A stretch of DNA of 44,067 nt from Candidatus Epulonipiscioides saccharophilum (GCA_002007295.1 LNZM01000018.1:1-44067); one strand, 5' to 3'. Shown: positions 32,739 to 43,327, counted from the first letter of the stretch. Notes: a model not told the origin generated them from the sequence alone. Translations and numbers: made by a program.

Positions 32739-32810
32739 ACTTTACCCCTTAATTATTCTAATGATAGAAAAAATGTTCCCATGCTATAAAAAATAATGTT
32801 CTAATGCTAT

Positions 32811-32841
32811 AAAAAATGGCCCAGGGTAGAAGACCTGAACC
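32811..32841 (-). terminator. Weak terminator after xylA
   Basis: On the minus strand GGTTCAGG and CCTGGGCC pair (two G-U) and run into ATTTTTTATAG. This T-rich tail is itself repeated twice more (to about 32764) at a 23-24 base period. Confidence 0.6.
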
Positions 32842-32868
32842 ATATTAAGAATTGTGTTTAGCCTTTAA

Positions 32869-34185
32869 TTAAACAGAGAACATTATATTATTCAATATAG
32901 CTTCTAAATATTCTTGTTTACCAGAGTTAGGCTCAATTGGAGGCAATTCAAGAGCATATTTTTCAAGTTCTTCTAAACTAGTTTTACCGGCTACGATATC
33001 TGCACCAATACCAGATTTATAGCTTTCGTATCTACGGGAAACAAATTCTTCAATTCTTCCGTCCTCTATAATCTTATTAGCTATTTTTAGACCCAAAGCG
33101 AATGCGTCCATTCCAGCTATATAAGCTAAGAATATATCCTCCATAGTGTAAGAAGCACGTCTAACTTTAGCATCGAAGTTTAATCCGCCATTTGTGAATC
33201 CACCAGCTTTAATAACCTCTAACATGCAAAGTGTAGTTTCATATACATTGGTTGGAAATTGATCTGTATCCCAACCTAGAAGAAGATCACCCTGGTTTGC
33301 GTCTATAGATCCGAACATGTCGTTGGCTCGGGCTACTGCTAATTCATGTTGGAACGTATGTCCAGCCAATGTCGCATGGTTAGCTTCTATATTCATCTTG
33401 AAATCTTTGTCTAGATTATACTTTCTTAAAAAGCCTGCTACTGTCGCTACGTCAAAATCATATTGATGTTTGGTTGGCTCTTTCGGTTTTGGTTCGATAT
33501 AGAAATCTCCGGTAAATCCTTTGGAACGAGCATAATCTACAGCCATGTGCATTAACCTAGCAACGTTATCTAGCTCGAAGCCCATATCTGTGTTTAATAG
33601 AGTTTCGTAGCCTTCACGGCCACCCCAGAATACATAACCTGTACCGCCAAGTTTTATGGTAGCATCGATTGCGTTCTTTATTTGGGCTGCTGCACATGCG
33701 AATACATCGGCCTGCGGTGATGTGCCTGCTCCATTCATATATCTCGGATGACTAAAACAGTTTGCTGTACCCCAAAGTAGCTTGATACCTGTTTTGTCCA
33801 TTAAACCTTTTATATAATCTGTTATTTCTGCTAAATTTTCTTTTAATTCTTTTAAGCTTGCGCCAGCGGGCGCAATGTCTACATCATGAAAGCAAAAATA
33901 TTCTAGACCTAAAAGTTGCATGATAGAAAATGCTACGTCTGCTTTTGTTTTCGCTTTTTCCATAGGTGTTTGGCCATCATAATCTCGATCAATAGTTCCC
34001 GCACCAAATGGATCGGTGCCATCGCCACAAAGTGTGTGCCAATAACTCATAGCAAACTTAAGATAATCTTTCATTTTCTTACCTTGGATCATTTCGTCCG
34101 GATTATAATATTTAAAACTTAATATGTTTTTGCTATCTTTTCCTTCGAACTTTATTGATGGTATATTGATAATTCCATTAACCAT
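32869..34185 (-). CDS. xylA: Xylose isomerase
   Basis: Interconverts D-xylose and D-xylulose using two divalent metals in a TIM barrel. From ATG 34185 (GGAGG 7 bases upstream) it has 438 residues, the usual class II length. FCFHDVD holds the catalytic His, WGGREGYE and [14 protein letters not shown] the metal ligands and the Lys, [12 protein letters not shown] and GSIDANQGD the rest of site 2. An in-frame ATG 33 bases upstream begins MVNFIIN, a decayed copy of the real MVNGIIN start. First gene of the xylose set; promoter at 34231-34259. Confidence 0.96.
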   Translation of the reverse strand: MVNGIINIPSIKFEGKDSKNILSFKYYNPDEMIQGKKMKDYLKFAMSYWHTLCGDGTDPFGAGTIDRDYDGQTPMEKAKTKADVAFSIMQLLGLEYFCFHDVDIAPAGASLKELKENLAEITDYIKGLMDKTGIKLLWGTANCFSHPRYMNGAGTSPQADVFACAAAQIKNAIDATIKLGGTGYVFWGGREGYETLLNTDMGFELDNVARLMHMAVDYARSKGFTGDFYIEPKPKEPTKHQYDFDVATVAGFLRKYNLDKDFKMNIEANHATLAGHTFQHELAVARANDMFGSIDANQGDLLLGWDTDQFPTNVYETTLCMLEVIKAGGFTNGGLNFDAKVRRASYTMEDIFLAYIAGMDAFALGLKIANKIIEDGRIEEFVSRRYESYKSGIGADIVAGKTSLEELEKYALELPPIEPNSGKQEYLEAILNNIMFSV

Positions 34186-34230
34186 TGTATTGCCTCCGTT
34201 AATTATAAAATTTACCATAAAGGTATTTTC

Positions 34231-34259
34231 ATTTTAATACAATTGATAAAAATATACAA
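34231..34259 (-). promoter_or_regulatory. xylA promoter
   Basis: Minus strand TTGTAT, 17 bases, TAAAAT. Both hexamers and the spacing are identical to the chemoreceptor promoter upstream. Confidence 0.7.
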
Positions 34260-34297
34260 TGGTTTTTAGGGAAATTTACTAATTATTTTTTGAACTT

Positions 34298-34395
34298 TGT
34301 CAGTTACCCCCCCGCATAAATGCGGAGGCTTGTATCTAATCTACACGTAGTATAATCGACTTTTATTAAAGACTCCTACATCAAACGATTGATAA
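34298..34395 (-). mobile_element. Dispersed repeat with IS200/IS605-like end hairpin (copy 2)
   Basis: Second copy of the 14344-14441 element, with CCCCCGCATAAATGCGGAGG as its hairpin on the plus strand and the same TCTACACGTAGTA and AACGATTGATA blocks. Lies between the chemoreceptor stop and the xylA promoter. Confidence 0.5.
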
Positions 34396-34437
34396 CACCA
34401 GTACTCAGCTAGTGAGTGAAGTTAGGGAACTAAATTT

Positions 34438-36585
34438 CTATAATGATTCTGCTTCTTCTATTTTAAAGAACGATAACATACTAGTTAAATTTTGAGCTTG
34501 GGCTGCCAATTCTTCGCTAACAGCAGCACTTTCTTCGGCGGTACTAGAAGTGGATTGAATTAAATTACTAATTTTTTGAGTACCAGATAATAAAGCCTCA
34601 ATACTTAATTGTTGTTCATTAGCCGAATTTAATAATATTAACGCTAAAGATCTAGTTTGTTCTATTGTGGCTACGATTTCATGTAAACTTTCAGCAGTAT
34701 AGTTAGCCATTTGTTGGCCTTTAGCAACATCGTTAATGCTAGTTTTAATTATTGCATCAATTTCTTTTACAGTTTCACTACTTCTATTTGCAAGTTCTCG
34801 GATTTCGTTAGCAACAACCGCAAAGCCTCTGCCAGCGTCACCTGCTCTCGCTGCTTCGATAGCAGCGTTTAAAGCTAACAAATTAGTTTGCGATGCGATG
34901 CTTTCTACGGTTTGCAATACAATCGAAATGGTATGACTAGATTCGTTTATAGCTTGCATGGATTGTAACATATTTTTCATGGTTTCTGTACCTTTATCTG
35001 CTTTGGATTTAGCTTCTGCAGAGATTTTAGAGGTTTCCGTTACATTTTCGACAGAAGTTTTTATCAAATTAGCAATGTTATCGGTCGAAGCAGTAAATTG
35101 TTGAATGATCTTACTTTGCTCAGCTGTACCCTCGGCTAATTCGGACGCACCAATAGATATTTCTTCCGCACCATTGCTAACCTCGGATGCGGCCCCTGCT
35201 ATATTGAATAACGTATAATTTAATTTGTCACCTATCTCATGTAGTGATGTTTTTATTGGTGCAAACGCTCCTGTATAATTAGCTTGTGTATTCTTAGTAG
35301 CTGAAAAATTCCCAAGAGCCATTTCTGCTAATACTGTTTCAATATCTTGAACTATTCTTTTTAATGTTAAGGCCATTTTGGTAAATGTATTACCTAGTTG
35401 TCCTATTTCATCTCGAGACTTTATATCTATGGTTAAATTTAAATTTCCATTTGATATTTCATCTGCAGCATTTAATAAAGAATTTAATGGATATAAGGAT
35501 TTATTTAATAACCACACTACAAAGCTTATTAATAAAATTAATGAAATAAGAGATATCACAATAATGGTTATAGTGAGCATTACTGTACTATGATTCATTT
35601 CGTTTACATCTACTTCAACATGTGCCCACCAGAAGATATCGCCAACGCTAACCGGATATAAATATCTTTTTTGAATAGCATTTTTTCCATAGCCAACATT
35701 GTCTAACGTTTTTGTTTTCAATGAGAATATTTCACCAGTTGCGGCCTTTTCTCTCCATTCCTGAGCAGATTCAGGCTCAAAAAAACTATATACATTTTTA
35801 CCGATATTGTTTATATCCATGGAATCGTAAATAATATTCGCATTTGCGTCTATTACAGTGGTGAATAATGTCTTATATGTAGAATTCGTAATATTTGTTT
35901 TTTTAAATACGTCTACATCCACGTCTACGGATATGACACCTTTAATTTGATTTTGATACATGATAGGATATGATATAGTTATGATAATCTTATTGTCACG
36001 CTCAAAAGGATCAGTTATATGAGTTTTTCCATCATTTAAAACTGTATAATAAAATTCTTGTTCAGCATAATCAGAATAATTTTTAAGAGCTACTGAAGTA
36101 GAATTTATGGCATCATCGCTATAAACTTCAAAAGCATAAACTTCCTGCGTCGGATCAAAAGCATACGGTTCAAAATAGATTCCAAATGACTTTATAGCCG
36201 TATTATTTGCAACAGCAGACCAAGCTGTGTTTAATATATATCTTTCTGATATATAATTATCATCAGCTAAATATTCGTTCAATACAGAACTCCATCCATT
36301 AGCTGGACTCAGTTTACCTTCCACAATTTCTGGGGCAGAGTAATTTTCATATGTACGATCGGTATACGTTCGGACATCCGTTAAGGTACTAAAGGCCGAG
36401 TCAAGTACTCCTTGAATTTTTTCAGCATTTAATTCGGCTGTTGTCTGAAATTGGGTTGCTACTTCTTCTGAACTAGAATGGGAAACTTGTATAGCTACTA
36501 CAAGAATTAAAATAATTAACACGACGCTTTGTATAACGCCAATGATTTTTGCTAATTTAATCGCTAATCTTTCCTCTTTTATCAT
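34438..36585 (-). CDS. Methyl-accepting chemotaxis protein with Cache sensor
   Basis: 715 residues. TM1 at about 13-33; periplasm-side double-Cache-like sensor (34-335) containing GIYFEP and [21 protein letters not shown]2 at 336-360; HAMP 361-412 ([28 protein letters not shown]); second HAMP-like stretch; then the coiled-coil signalling rod with the conserved tip [20 protein letters not shown] (563-582) followed by [16 protein letters not shown] that contacts CheA/CheW. Glu/Gln-rich helices flank it as methylation sites. The cell should therefore be motile or have a related chemosensory array. Upstream of xylA on the same strand and with the same promoter hexamers, so pentose or plant-sugar sensing is plausible but unproven. 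ATG follows AGGAGG. Confidence 0.95.
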   Translation of the reverse strand: MIKEERLAIKLAKIIGVIQSVVLIILILVVAIQVSHSSSEEVATQFQTTAELNAEKIQGVLDSAFSTLTDVRTYTDRTYENYSAPEIVEGKLSPANGWSSVLNEYLADDNYISERYILNTAWSAVANNTAIKSFGIYFEPYAFDPTQEVYAFEVYSDDAINSTSVALKNYSDYAEQEFYYTVLNDGKTHITDPFERDNKIIITISYPIMYQNQIKGVISVDVDVDVFKKTNITNSTYKTLFTTVIDANANIIYDSMDINNIGKNVYSFFEPESAQEWREKAATGEIFSLKTKTLDNVGYGKNAIQKRYLYPVSVGDIFWWAHVEVDVNEMNHSTVMLTITIIVISLISLILLISFVVWLLNKSLYPLNSLLNAADEISNGNLNLTIDIKSRDEIGQLGNTFTKMALTLKRIVQDIETVLAEMALGNFSATKNTQANYTGAFAPIKTSLHEIGDKLNYTLFNIAGAASEVSNGAEEISIGASELAEGTAEQSKIIQQFTASTDNIANLIKTSVENVTETSKISAEAKSKADKGTETMKNMLQSMQAINESSHTISIVLQTVESIASQTNLLALNAAIEAARAGDAGRGFAVVANEIRELANRSSETVKEIDAIIKTSINDVAKGQQMANYTAESLHEIVATIEQTRSLALILLNSANEQQLSIEALLSGTQKISNLIQSTSSTAEESAAVSEELAAQAQNLTSMLSFFKIEEAESL

Positions 36586-36625
36586 GGTTGCCTCCTAGTA
36601 AAATAAATTAAAAATTACAGTTATT

Positions 36626-36654
36626 ATTTTACAATATTTTCTTCAATAATACAA
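36626..36654 (-). promoter_or_regulatory. Chemoreceptor promoter
   Basis: Minus strand TTGTAT, 17 bases, TAAAAT. A sigma-D flagellar-type promoter was looked for and not seen. Confidence 0.65.
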
Positions 36655-36908
36655 GCAGATTTTAATAAAAAAAATGTAGTCTTTATTAAAATGTTAATAA
36701 GCAAAAACATTTGCTTGATATTGTTTAGAAATCGACATATCATCTACTCCGTATAAATCATCAAGAAAATGAGAAATAGGAAGAACGGATTAGTTAAAGA
36801 TAGTCGATACCAGAGGTAATGATCCGCAGAGAGATGTTTATTAATAATAAGATGTGCGAGCAAGTACTTATAACTCTATGCCATGCATACAATTTGCACT
36901 TAATATTT
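36655..36908. other. Intergenic stretch without recognised features
   Basis: About 250 bases with no open frame, terminator or repeat that I can support. Confidence 0.5.
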
Positions 36909-36938
36909 AAAAACCCCTACAATAAATAGGGGCTTTTT
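36909..36938 (-). terminator. Carbonic anhydrase terminator
   Basis: CCCCTA/TAGGGG stem with a seven-base loop and T-runs on both strands. Confidence 0.85.
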
Positions 36939-36939
36939 T

Positions 36940-37755
36940 TTAGTCGTTTATATAAGTAATAATACGATCGTTTAAATCTTGGATATCACGATTATTATCT
37001 TCATAGAATTTATGAAATCTATTTAACTGTTCTTGCGAAATTTCTAGTTGCTCTTCTAAAATATACCATTCTACATTTTCGGCCAATGGTGGCGTTGTTA
37101 AAGAGCCTATATAATGATAATAAGCTAAATCTTCAGGAAGAAATGAGGCTAAAGCTATCTCAAAACCATTTTCCAGATCTGAATCTTCTATTTCATCCAA
37201 TAATATTTCAAACGCCGTATTTTCTTCTCCTACATTAAATAAAATACCCATGACCGCTAATCGCCCATCTTCACCTGTGTGAACAAAATGCGCTTCTAAA
37301 TCAGAATATTTTCCATCTACTGTATGCTCACTCGGTGCATGAAAATGTAATTGTAAAAGAGAAAACTCTCGATTCATAAAATGCGACTTTCCAGTTAAAG
37401 CCAGTTCTATACTATGTCCTGTATCGGACACGTGATGCACATGTGAATCAAAATTGAAATCTAATTCATGATATGTATGAGATGGCTCCAAAATTTTTGT
37501 GTCAATATTTATTGGAGATTGCATCCTACCAGTTTCAAACAACCAATCATCTTGGTGATCATAAGTAAAATGATGTGCATCTTCTACATGAATGTCTTCC
37601 TCATCCACAAATGGACTATCTATTAATTCACTGATATACGCTTGATTAAATTTTAAAATAATTTCTCCACGTTCTGCATTTTCTAAACTAATGGCTGCGT
37701 CTGGAACTTGACCGGTTAATAATAATAGGCCTAAAATTACGGATAAATTGTTCAT
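36940..37755 (-). CDS. Exported alpha-class carbonic anhydrase
   Basis: Zinc enzyme that hydrates CO2. 271 residues with a short signal peptide (NNLSVILGLLLLTGQVPDAA, probable cut near residue 20-21). QSPINI (79-84) is the family signature; His137 and His139 in LQLHFHAPSEH and His156 in LEAHFVH bind zinc; Glu143 and Glu154 match the gatekeeper acids; GSLTTPP holds the catalytic threonine. An acidic spacer of about 40 residues separates signal and catalytic domain. Stands alone, with its own terminator. Alpha enzymes are uncommon in Clostridia; the extracytoplasmic form may aid CO2/bicarbonate exchange or pH in a gut habitat. Confidence 0.95.
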   Translation of the reverse strand: MNNLSVILGLLLLTGQVPDAAISLENAERGEIILKFNQAYISELIDSPFVDEEDIHVEDAHHFTYDHQDDWLFETGRMQSPINIDTKILEPSHTYHELDFNFDSHVHHVSDTGHSIELALTGKSHFMNREFSLLQLHFHAPSEHTVDGKYSDLEAHFVHTGEDGRLAVMGILFNVGEENTAFEILLDEIEDSDLENGFEIALASFLPEDLAYYHYIGSLTTPPLAENVEWYILEEQLEISQEQLNRFHKFYEDNNRDIQDLNDRIITYIND

Positions 37756-37979
37756 AATCTGATACCATCCTTTTCTAATTAAAATTTTTTCTTACTATTT
37801 TATTGTACTATTATTTTTGGAATATTACAATAGATTTAGGCCATTTAAAACTATTTTATTTTCGTCGTCCCCTCAGTTACTTCGTGACAACTCCTTCCTT
37901 TACTCCTTCCTAAAAGAAGAAGACTATGAAGTGGAATCTAAATAATATTGTCAACTTAGCCTATTAAAATGTCATGACT

Positions 37980-37990
37980 TATGTTAAAAT
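37980..37990 (+). promoter_or_regulatory. Extended -10 promoter of GH2 paralogue 1
   Basis: TATGTTAAAAT, with ACTTATG before and TTTCTT after, is conserved in front of paralogue 2 (40768-40778). No good -35 is present. Confidence 0.6.
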
Positions 37991-38032
37991 TTCTTTGTAA
38001 CTAAATTTAGATTGAAAGGTGGATATAATTTT

Positions 38033-40504
38033 ATGATAGATATAAATAATGACTGGAAATTTGAATTAGTGGATAAGTTAGAGAATGGACATTTATTCGA
38101 ATACGATGAACTGAAAATGCGAGATATAAATGTTCCGCACGATTATAGTATAGAACAACCTATGGACTGGTCTGGTGGTAGCGATGGTTGCGTAGGTTAT
38201 GCTCGTGGTGGCCTAGCATGGTATAGAAAGCATTTACATGTTGATTCGGATATATTGTATAACAAAAAAGTATTTATTAATTTCGATGGTATTTACAATC
38301 GCTCTCACATTTATTTCAATGAACAACTGGTAACATTCCATCCGTACGGATATTCTCCATGCTTAATAGATGTAACGCCGTACCTTAAAGAAGGTGATAA
38401 TTTACTGGCAGTATATGTGGATCACTCTCGAGCATGTGACAGCCGTTGGTATACTGGCTCCGGTATTTATCGTAAAGTAACAATGCATGTATTGCCAAAA
38501 ACTTATATCCCAGTTTGGGGCGCTAGAATCACAACAGAATGCAGTAGCAGTCAATTTGCTAAAGTAAACTTATCCATGGATTTTGTAAACGAATTAGATT
38601 ATGATAAATCCTTGCGTGTAGTCACTTCTATCATTTCACCTACCGGCGATTTTGTTACCGAAGTTTCTAGTGAAATCCTAGTTTCTAAAATAGCTGAACT
38701 TAAGCAAACAGCAGAAATTACGAATCCTATGCTTTGGGGTATTTATCAAGGTCATAGATATGTTGCTATAACCAAAGTATTTGATGGAGATTATTGTATT
38801 CAAAGCAAAGAAACAGTTTTCGGCATTAGATATTTTCATTTTGATGTAGATGAAGGATTTTTCCTAAATGGCAACAATGAATTAATTAAAGGTGTCTGCT
38901 TACACCATGATGCTGGCCTCGTTGGCTCGGCTATCCCGAACGATGTTCTAAGACGCAGACTGGAGATGTTAATCAAATGCGGAACCAACGCAATCAGAAC
39001 AGCTCACAATCCTTATTCGGCTGACTTTTTTGATTTATGCGACGAATATGGACTATTAGTTCAAGAGGAATTTTACGATGAATGGGATTTTCCTAAAGGA
39101 AAGAAATTTAATCAAAAAGAAACTTTATACGATTACAAGTTCCATGGCCATGACGAATTTTTTAGAGAATACGCCAAAGAAGATTTACAAAATGTAATTC
39201 GTCGAGATTTCAATCATCCATGTATAATTCAATGGAGCATCGGGAACGAAATAGAATGGACATATCCTAAGTACAATAATGCTACAGGCTACTGGTCGGC
39301 TAACGCAGGTGGTGGCTACTTCTTTAGCGAGCCACCTTATTCTGTAGCCGAAATAAGAGAAATCTGCAGTAAACTTCCAAAAGAGCATATTGAGGTAGGA
39401 AAAACGGCAAAAATGTTAGCTCAGTGGACACGTGAAATGGATACAACAAGGCCGATAATAGCGAACTGTATTTTGCCATCTGCAAGTTATGAATCCGGAT
39501 ATGTAGATGCGCTGGACATGGTTGGCTTTAGTTATAGACGAATAGTTTATGACCGTTCTCATCAATATTATCCCGACAAAGCAATAATGGGAACAGAAAA
39601 TGTTGGACAATGGCATGAATGGAAAGCCGTCTTAGAAAGGCCATTTATAAGCGGAATATTTTTATGGACAGGAATAGATTATGTTGGAGAATGTGGCGGC
39701 CGAAAGCATCAAAATTCCACAGCTAGAATTTCCCCAAGTGGTTTAATAGATGTAACAGGATTCGATCATCCATCCTTTCACATGTTCAAAGCTTTATGGA
39801 GAGAAAACGAACCTGAATTATTTATAGCTACAAACACTTTAGAAAAATCTGTCTACGACTTAAAGGATGGAAAACTTGTTCAGAGACCAGGCCTTCCGGC
39901 GTGGGACAGAAGACTTTGGTCTTGGCAAGACATGAATAATCACTTTAACTACAAGTTAGGTGAAGACGTTGTAATCGAAGTTTATTCTAACTGTGAAGAA
40001 GTGGATTTTTACCAAAATGACGAATTAATTTGTCACCAATTTGAGGCCGAAAATGTCGATCGAATTTATAAATGTTCTTTTAAATACAAAGGTGGCCAAG
40101 TAAAAGTCGTAGGAATAAAAAATGGCCAAGCATATGAATCTATATTGCAGGAAGCTTTACCAGCTACAGATATTTTGATATCGGTTGACAAAACAGAAAT
40201 TAGTGCGAACTTTGATAGCGTCGTCCATGTTGTAGCACAACTGAAGGACAAAAATGGTTTAGACGTTAATTTTCAGGATGAAGAGATCGAATTTTTAACC
40301 AAATCCGAGGATGGAGTCATAAGATTTTTAGGCGTAGACAATGGAAGTCCTATGTATCAAGCAACCTATAAAAATCCAAAAATCCAAACTAATCGAGGTA
40401 GAGCATTAATGATAATCGGCGCTAATAGACCAGGTATCATAAAAGTTTGTGCTACAATAAAAGGTAGTTTGTCAAATGTTATAGATATTCATGTTTTGGA
40501 ATAA
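38033..40504 (+). CDS. GH2 beta-galactosidase-like enzyme, paralogue 1
   Basis: 823 residues, no signal peptide, hence cytoplasmic. N-terminal sugar-binding jelly roll (about 1-170: NVPHDYSIEQPMDW, RWYTGSGIYRKV), Ig-like domain, TIM barrel (about 275-570) with GTNAIRTAHNPYS, the acid/base Glu406 in WSIGNEIEW and the probable nucleophile Glu522 in MGTENV; then C-terminal Ig-like/DUF4982-type domains. ATG 38033 lies 10 bases after GAAAGGTGG; frames from 38012 include that ribosome binding site. Paired with a close paralogue 350 bases downstream. Beta-galactosidase is the likeliest activity; related GH2 enzymes cleave beta-glucuronides or arabinopyranosides. Last 64 and 165 bases recur as decayed copies downstream. 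Confidence 0.88.
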   Translation: MIDINNDWKFELVDKLENGHLFEYDELKMRDINVPHDYSIEQPMDWSGGSDGCVGYARGGLAWYRKHLHVDSDILYNKKVFINFDGIYNRSHIYFNEQLVTFHPYGYSPCLIDVTPYLKEGDNLLAVYVDHSRACDSRWYTGSGIYRKVTMHVLPKTYIPVWGARITTECSSSQFAKVNLSMDFVNELDYDKSLRVVTSIISPTGDFVTEVSSEILVSKIAELKQTAEITNPMLWGIYQGHRYVAITKVFDGDYCIQSKETVFGIRYFHFDVDEGFFLNGNNELIKGVCLHHDAGLVGSAIPNDVLRRRLEMLIKCGTNAIRTAHNPYSADFFDLCDEYGLLVQEEFYDEWDFPKGKKFNQKETLYDYKFHGHDEFFREYAKEDLQNVIRRDFNHPCIIQWSIGNEIEWTYPKYNNATGYWSANAGGGYFFSEPPYSVAEIREICSKLPKEHIEVGKTAKMLAQWTREMDTTRPIIANCILPSASYESGYVDALDMVGFSYRRIVYDRSHQYYPDKAIMGTENVGQWHEWKAVLERPFISGIFLWTGIDYVGECGGRKHQNSTARISPSGLIDVTGFDHPSFHMFKALWRENEPELFIATNTLEKSVYDLKDGKLVQRPGLPAWDRRLWSWQDMNNHFNYKLGEDVVIEVYSNCEEVDFYQNDELICHQFEAENVDRIYKCSFKYKGGQVKVVGIKNGQAYESILQEALPATDILISVDKTEISANFDSVVHVVAQLKDKNGLDVNFQDEEIEFLTKSEDGVIRFLGVDNGSPMYQATYKNPKIQTNRGRALMIIGANRPGIIKVCATIKGSLSNVIDIHVLE

Positions 40505-40735
40505 AATAATAAAAGTTTGCGCTACAATAAAAAGTAGTTTATCAAACGTTATAGATATTCTGTTTGGGAATAAAATTTTTAGGCGTTGACAATGGAAATC
40601 CGCTATATAAGGTAACCTATAAGGATCCCACAATCCAAACTCACCGAGGTAGAGTATTAATGATAATCGGCGCTAATAGACAAAGGTAGTTTATCAAACG
40701 TTATAGATATTCAGGTTTTGGAATAAAATATAAAT
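40505..40735 (+). repeat. Two decayed copies of the paralogue 1 tail
   Basis: 40508-40572 repeats 40441-40504. 40573-40735 repeats 40325-40504 with about 20 bases missing near AATAGACAAAGGTAG. Stops and frameshifts remove any coding value. Confidence 0.93.
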
Positions 40736-40767
40736 TTTTGTATTGATCCTAGCAAAATTTTATAACT

Positions 40768-40778
40768 TATGCTACAAT
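40768..40778 (+). promoter_or_regulatory. Extended -10 promoter of GH2 paralogue 2
   Basis: TATGCTACAAT in the same AACTTATG...TTTCTT context as paralogue 1. Confidence 0.6.
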
Positions 40779-40789
40779 TTCTTGCAGAT

Positions 40790-40822
40790 AATTGTCTACC
40801 AAACTAAATATGGTAGGCAATT
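40790..40822 (+). promoter_or_regulatory. Leader hairpin of GH2 paralogue 2
   Basis: AATTGTCTACC and GGTAGGCAATT pair at 10 of 11 positions, just downstream of the start of transcription. No T-run; operator or RNA stabiliser. Absent from the otherwise related paralogue 1 leader. Confidence 0.55.
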
Positions 40823-40853
40823 AATTATTAATTATTGAAAGGTGATGCACTTC

Positions 40854-43322
40854 ATGATTGATTTAAATAATGGTTGGAAATTTGAATTAGTTACAGAATT
40901 AGTAAATGGACATTTATTCGAGTATGATGAACTAAAAATGCGAGACATCAACGTTCCGCATGATTATAGTATCGAACAACCTATGGATTGGTCCGGGGCT
41001 AGCGATGGTTGCGTAGGCTATGCTCGTGGTGGCCTAGCATGGTATAGAAAGCATATATATGTTGATTCGGATATGCTATATAACAAAAAAGTATTTATTA
41101 ATTTTGATGGGATATATAATAGAGCACATATTTATTTTAACGAACAACTTGTAACATTTCATCCGTACGGATATTCTCCTTGTTTAGTAGACGTAACGCC
41201 ATATCTTAAAGAAGGAGACAATTTATTAGCTGTTTACGTCGATCATTCTAGATTATGTGACAGCCGTTGGTATACCGGATCAGGAATTTATCGTAAGGTC
41301 ACTATGCATGTACTACCAAAAACATATATTCCAGTTTGGGGTACACAAATTACGACCGAATGTAACAGTCATGAATTTGCAAAAGTAAATGTATCGATTG
41401 ATTTAGTAAACGAAGAAAGTTTCGAAAAGCATTTACGTGTTGTAACATCGTTTATATCTCCGATTGGTGAATTAGTAGCAGAACATGAAAATCACATAAC
41501 AATAGACAAGGATTATAAATTAACTCAAAGTGTCGAAATAAAAGATCCGACCCTGTGGGGTATTTATGAAGGCTTTAGATATGTGGCTATAACCAAAGTT
41601 TTCGATGGAGATTATTGTATACAAACCAAGGAAACAGTATTTGGAATTAGATATTTTCATTTTGACACAAATGAAGGTTTTTTCTTAAACGGCAAAAATG
41701 AACTCATAAAAGGTGTTTGCTTACACCATGATGCTGGATTAGTTGGGGCAGCAATTCCAAACGATGTTATGCGACGCAGGATAGAAATGTTAATTATGGC
41801 CGGAACCAATGCTATAAGAACAGCTCATAATCCATATTCGGCCGACTTTTTTGATTTATGTGATGAATACGGAATACTAGTCCAAGAAGAATTTTATGAT
41901 GAGTGGGACTATCCAAAGGGCAAGAAGTTTAACCAAAAAGAAAAATTATTCGATTACAAATTCCATGGCCATGATGAATTTTTTAGAGAATATGGAAAGC
42001 AAGATTTACAAAACGTAATCAAGAGAGATTTTAATCATCCATGTATAATACAATGGAGCATAGGAAACGAGATAGAGTGGACATATCCTAAATATAATAA
42101 TGCTACAGGTTATTGGAATGCTAACGCAGGTGGCGGATATTTCTTCAACGAACCACCTTATTCTGTAGAAGAGATAAGAGAAATTTGCCGAAAGCTACCA
42201 AAAGAGCATATTGAGATTGGAAAAACAGCGAGAATGTTAACTGACTGGACAAAAGAAATAGATACAACCAGACCTGTAATAGCCAATTGTATTCTCCCAT
42301 CCGCTAGTTATGAATCCGGATATGTTGATGCCCTGGACATGGTCGGATTTAGCTATAGAAGGATAATGTACGATCGTTGCCATAAATATTATCCAGACAA
42401 ACCAATAATGGGCACAGAAAACGTTGCTCAGTGGCATGATTGGAAAGCTGTTTTAGATAGACCATTTATAAGTGGTCTGTTCATTTGGGTCGGAATCGAT
42501 TATGTTGGCGAATGTGGTGGAAAACGTGGCGACACAGGAATGAGAGTAACGCCAAGTGGCTTTATTGATGCAGCTGGGTTTGACAAGCCATCCTTTCACA
42601 TGATGAAAGCATTATGGAGAGAGGATACACCAGAATTATTTATTGCAACTAATACGCTAGAAAAATCCGTGTATGATTTAAAAGACGGCCAACTCGTTCA
42701 GAAAAAAGGGTTACCAGTTTGGCACAGACGATTATGGGTGTGGCATGATATGAACACACATTTTAATTATAATTTAGGTGAAGACATCGTAGTTGAGGTT
42801 TATTCTAATTGTGAAGAAGTATCCTTCTATCAAAATGATGAATTAATTTGTACACAAGTTGAATCCGACAATGAAGACAGAATCTATAAATGTGCTCTAA
42901 AATATCGTGGTGGAGAAATAAAAGTTGTCGGAACTAAAGGCGAGCATAAATATGCTTCCGTTATTAAAGAGTCCCTAGAAGCTACAGACGTATTCATTAC
43001 AGTAGACAAAACTGAAATTAGTACAAATTTCGATAGTGTAGTTCACGTTGTAGCACAACTAAAAGATAAAAATGGTGTCGAAGTTCGATGTAAGGAAGAG
43101 GAAATTGAATTTTTAACCAAGGGTAGCGACGGCATGGTTAGATTTTTAGGCGTTGATAACGGAAACAATTCTTATGAAGCAACTTATCAAAATCCAAAAA
43201 TCCAGACTAATAGAGGTAGAGCATTAATGATAGTGGGCGCAAATAGACCTGGTATCATGAAAGTTTGTGCGGAAATTAGAGGCACTCTTTCTAATGTAAT
43301 AGATATTAACGTAGTTGAATAA
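40854..43322 (+). CDS. GH2 beta-galactosidase-like enzyme, paralogue 2
   Basis: 822 residues, roughly 80 percent identical to paralogue 1 with one-to-one domains and the same catalytic pair (Glu406 in WSIGNEIEW; the Glu in MGTENVAQW). Differences cluster in the Ig-like domain (residues 175-230) and in barrel loops: GGKRGDTGMRVTPSG replaces GGRKHQNSTARISPSG next to the active site, so substrate range may differ. ATG 40854 is chosen because GAAAGGTG lies 8-13 bases upstream; two nearer in-frame starts overlap it. Terminator at 43607 follows a decayed tail copy. Confidence 0.88.
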   Translation: MIDLNNGWKFELVTELVNGHLFEYDELKMRDINVPHDYSIEQPMDWSGASDGCVGYARGGLAWYRKHIYVDSDMLYNKKVFINFDGIYNRAHIYFNEQLVTFHPYGYSPCLVDVTPYLKEGDNLLAVYVDHSRLCDSRWYTGSGIYRKVTMHVLPKTYIPVWGTQITTECNSHEFAKVNVSIDLVNEESFEKHLRVVTSFISPIGELVAEHENHITIDKDYKLTQSVEIKDPTLWGIYEGFRYVAITKVFDGDYCIQTKETVFGIRYFHFDTNEGFFLNGKNELIKGVCLHHDAGLVGAAIPNDVMRRRIEMLIMAGTNAIRTAHNPYSADFFDLCDEYGILVQEEFYDEWDYPKGKKFNQKEKLFDYKFHGHDEFFREYGKQDLQNVIKRDFNHPCIIQWSIGNEIEWTYPKYNNATGYWNANAGGGYFFNEPPYSVEEIREICRKLPKEHIEIGKTARMLTDWTKEIDTTRPVIANCILPSASYESGYVDALDMVGFSYRRIMYDRCHKYYPDKPIMGTENVAQWHDWKAVLDRPFISGLFIWVGIDYVGECGGKRGDTGMRVTPSGFIDAAGFDKPSFHMMKALWREDTPELFIATNTLEKSVYDLKDGQLVQKKGLPVWHRRLWVWHDMNTHFNYNLGEDIVVEVYSNCEEVSFYQNDELICTQVESDNEDRIYKCALKYRGGEIKVVGTKGEHKYASVIKESLEATDVFITVDKTEISTNFDSVVHVVAQLKDKNGVEVRCKEEEIEFLTKGSDGMVRFLGVDNGNNSYEATYQNPKIQTNRGRALMIVGANRPGIMKVCAEIRGTLSNVIDINVVE

Positions 43323-43327
43323 TTCTT

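Noticed and set aside
34219-34260. XylR or catabolite-repressor operator at xylA
   Set aside because: No dyad resembling known XylR or cre sites could be found; only the promoter is supported.
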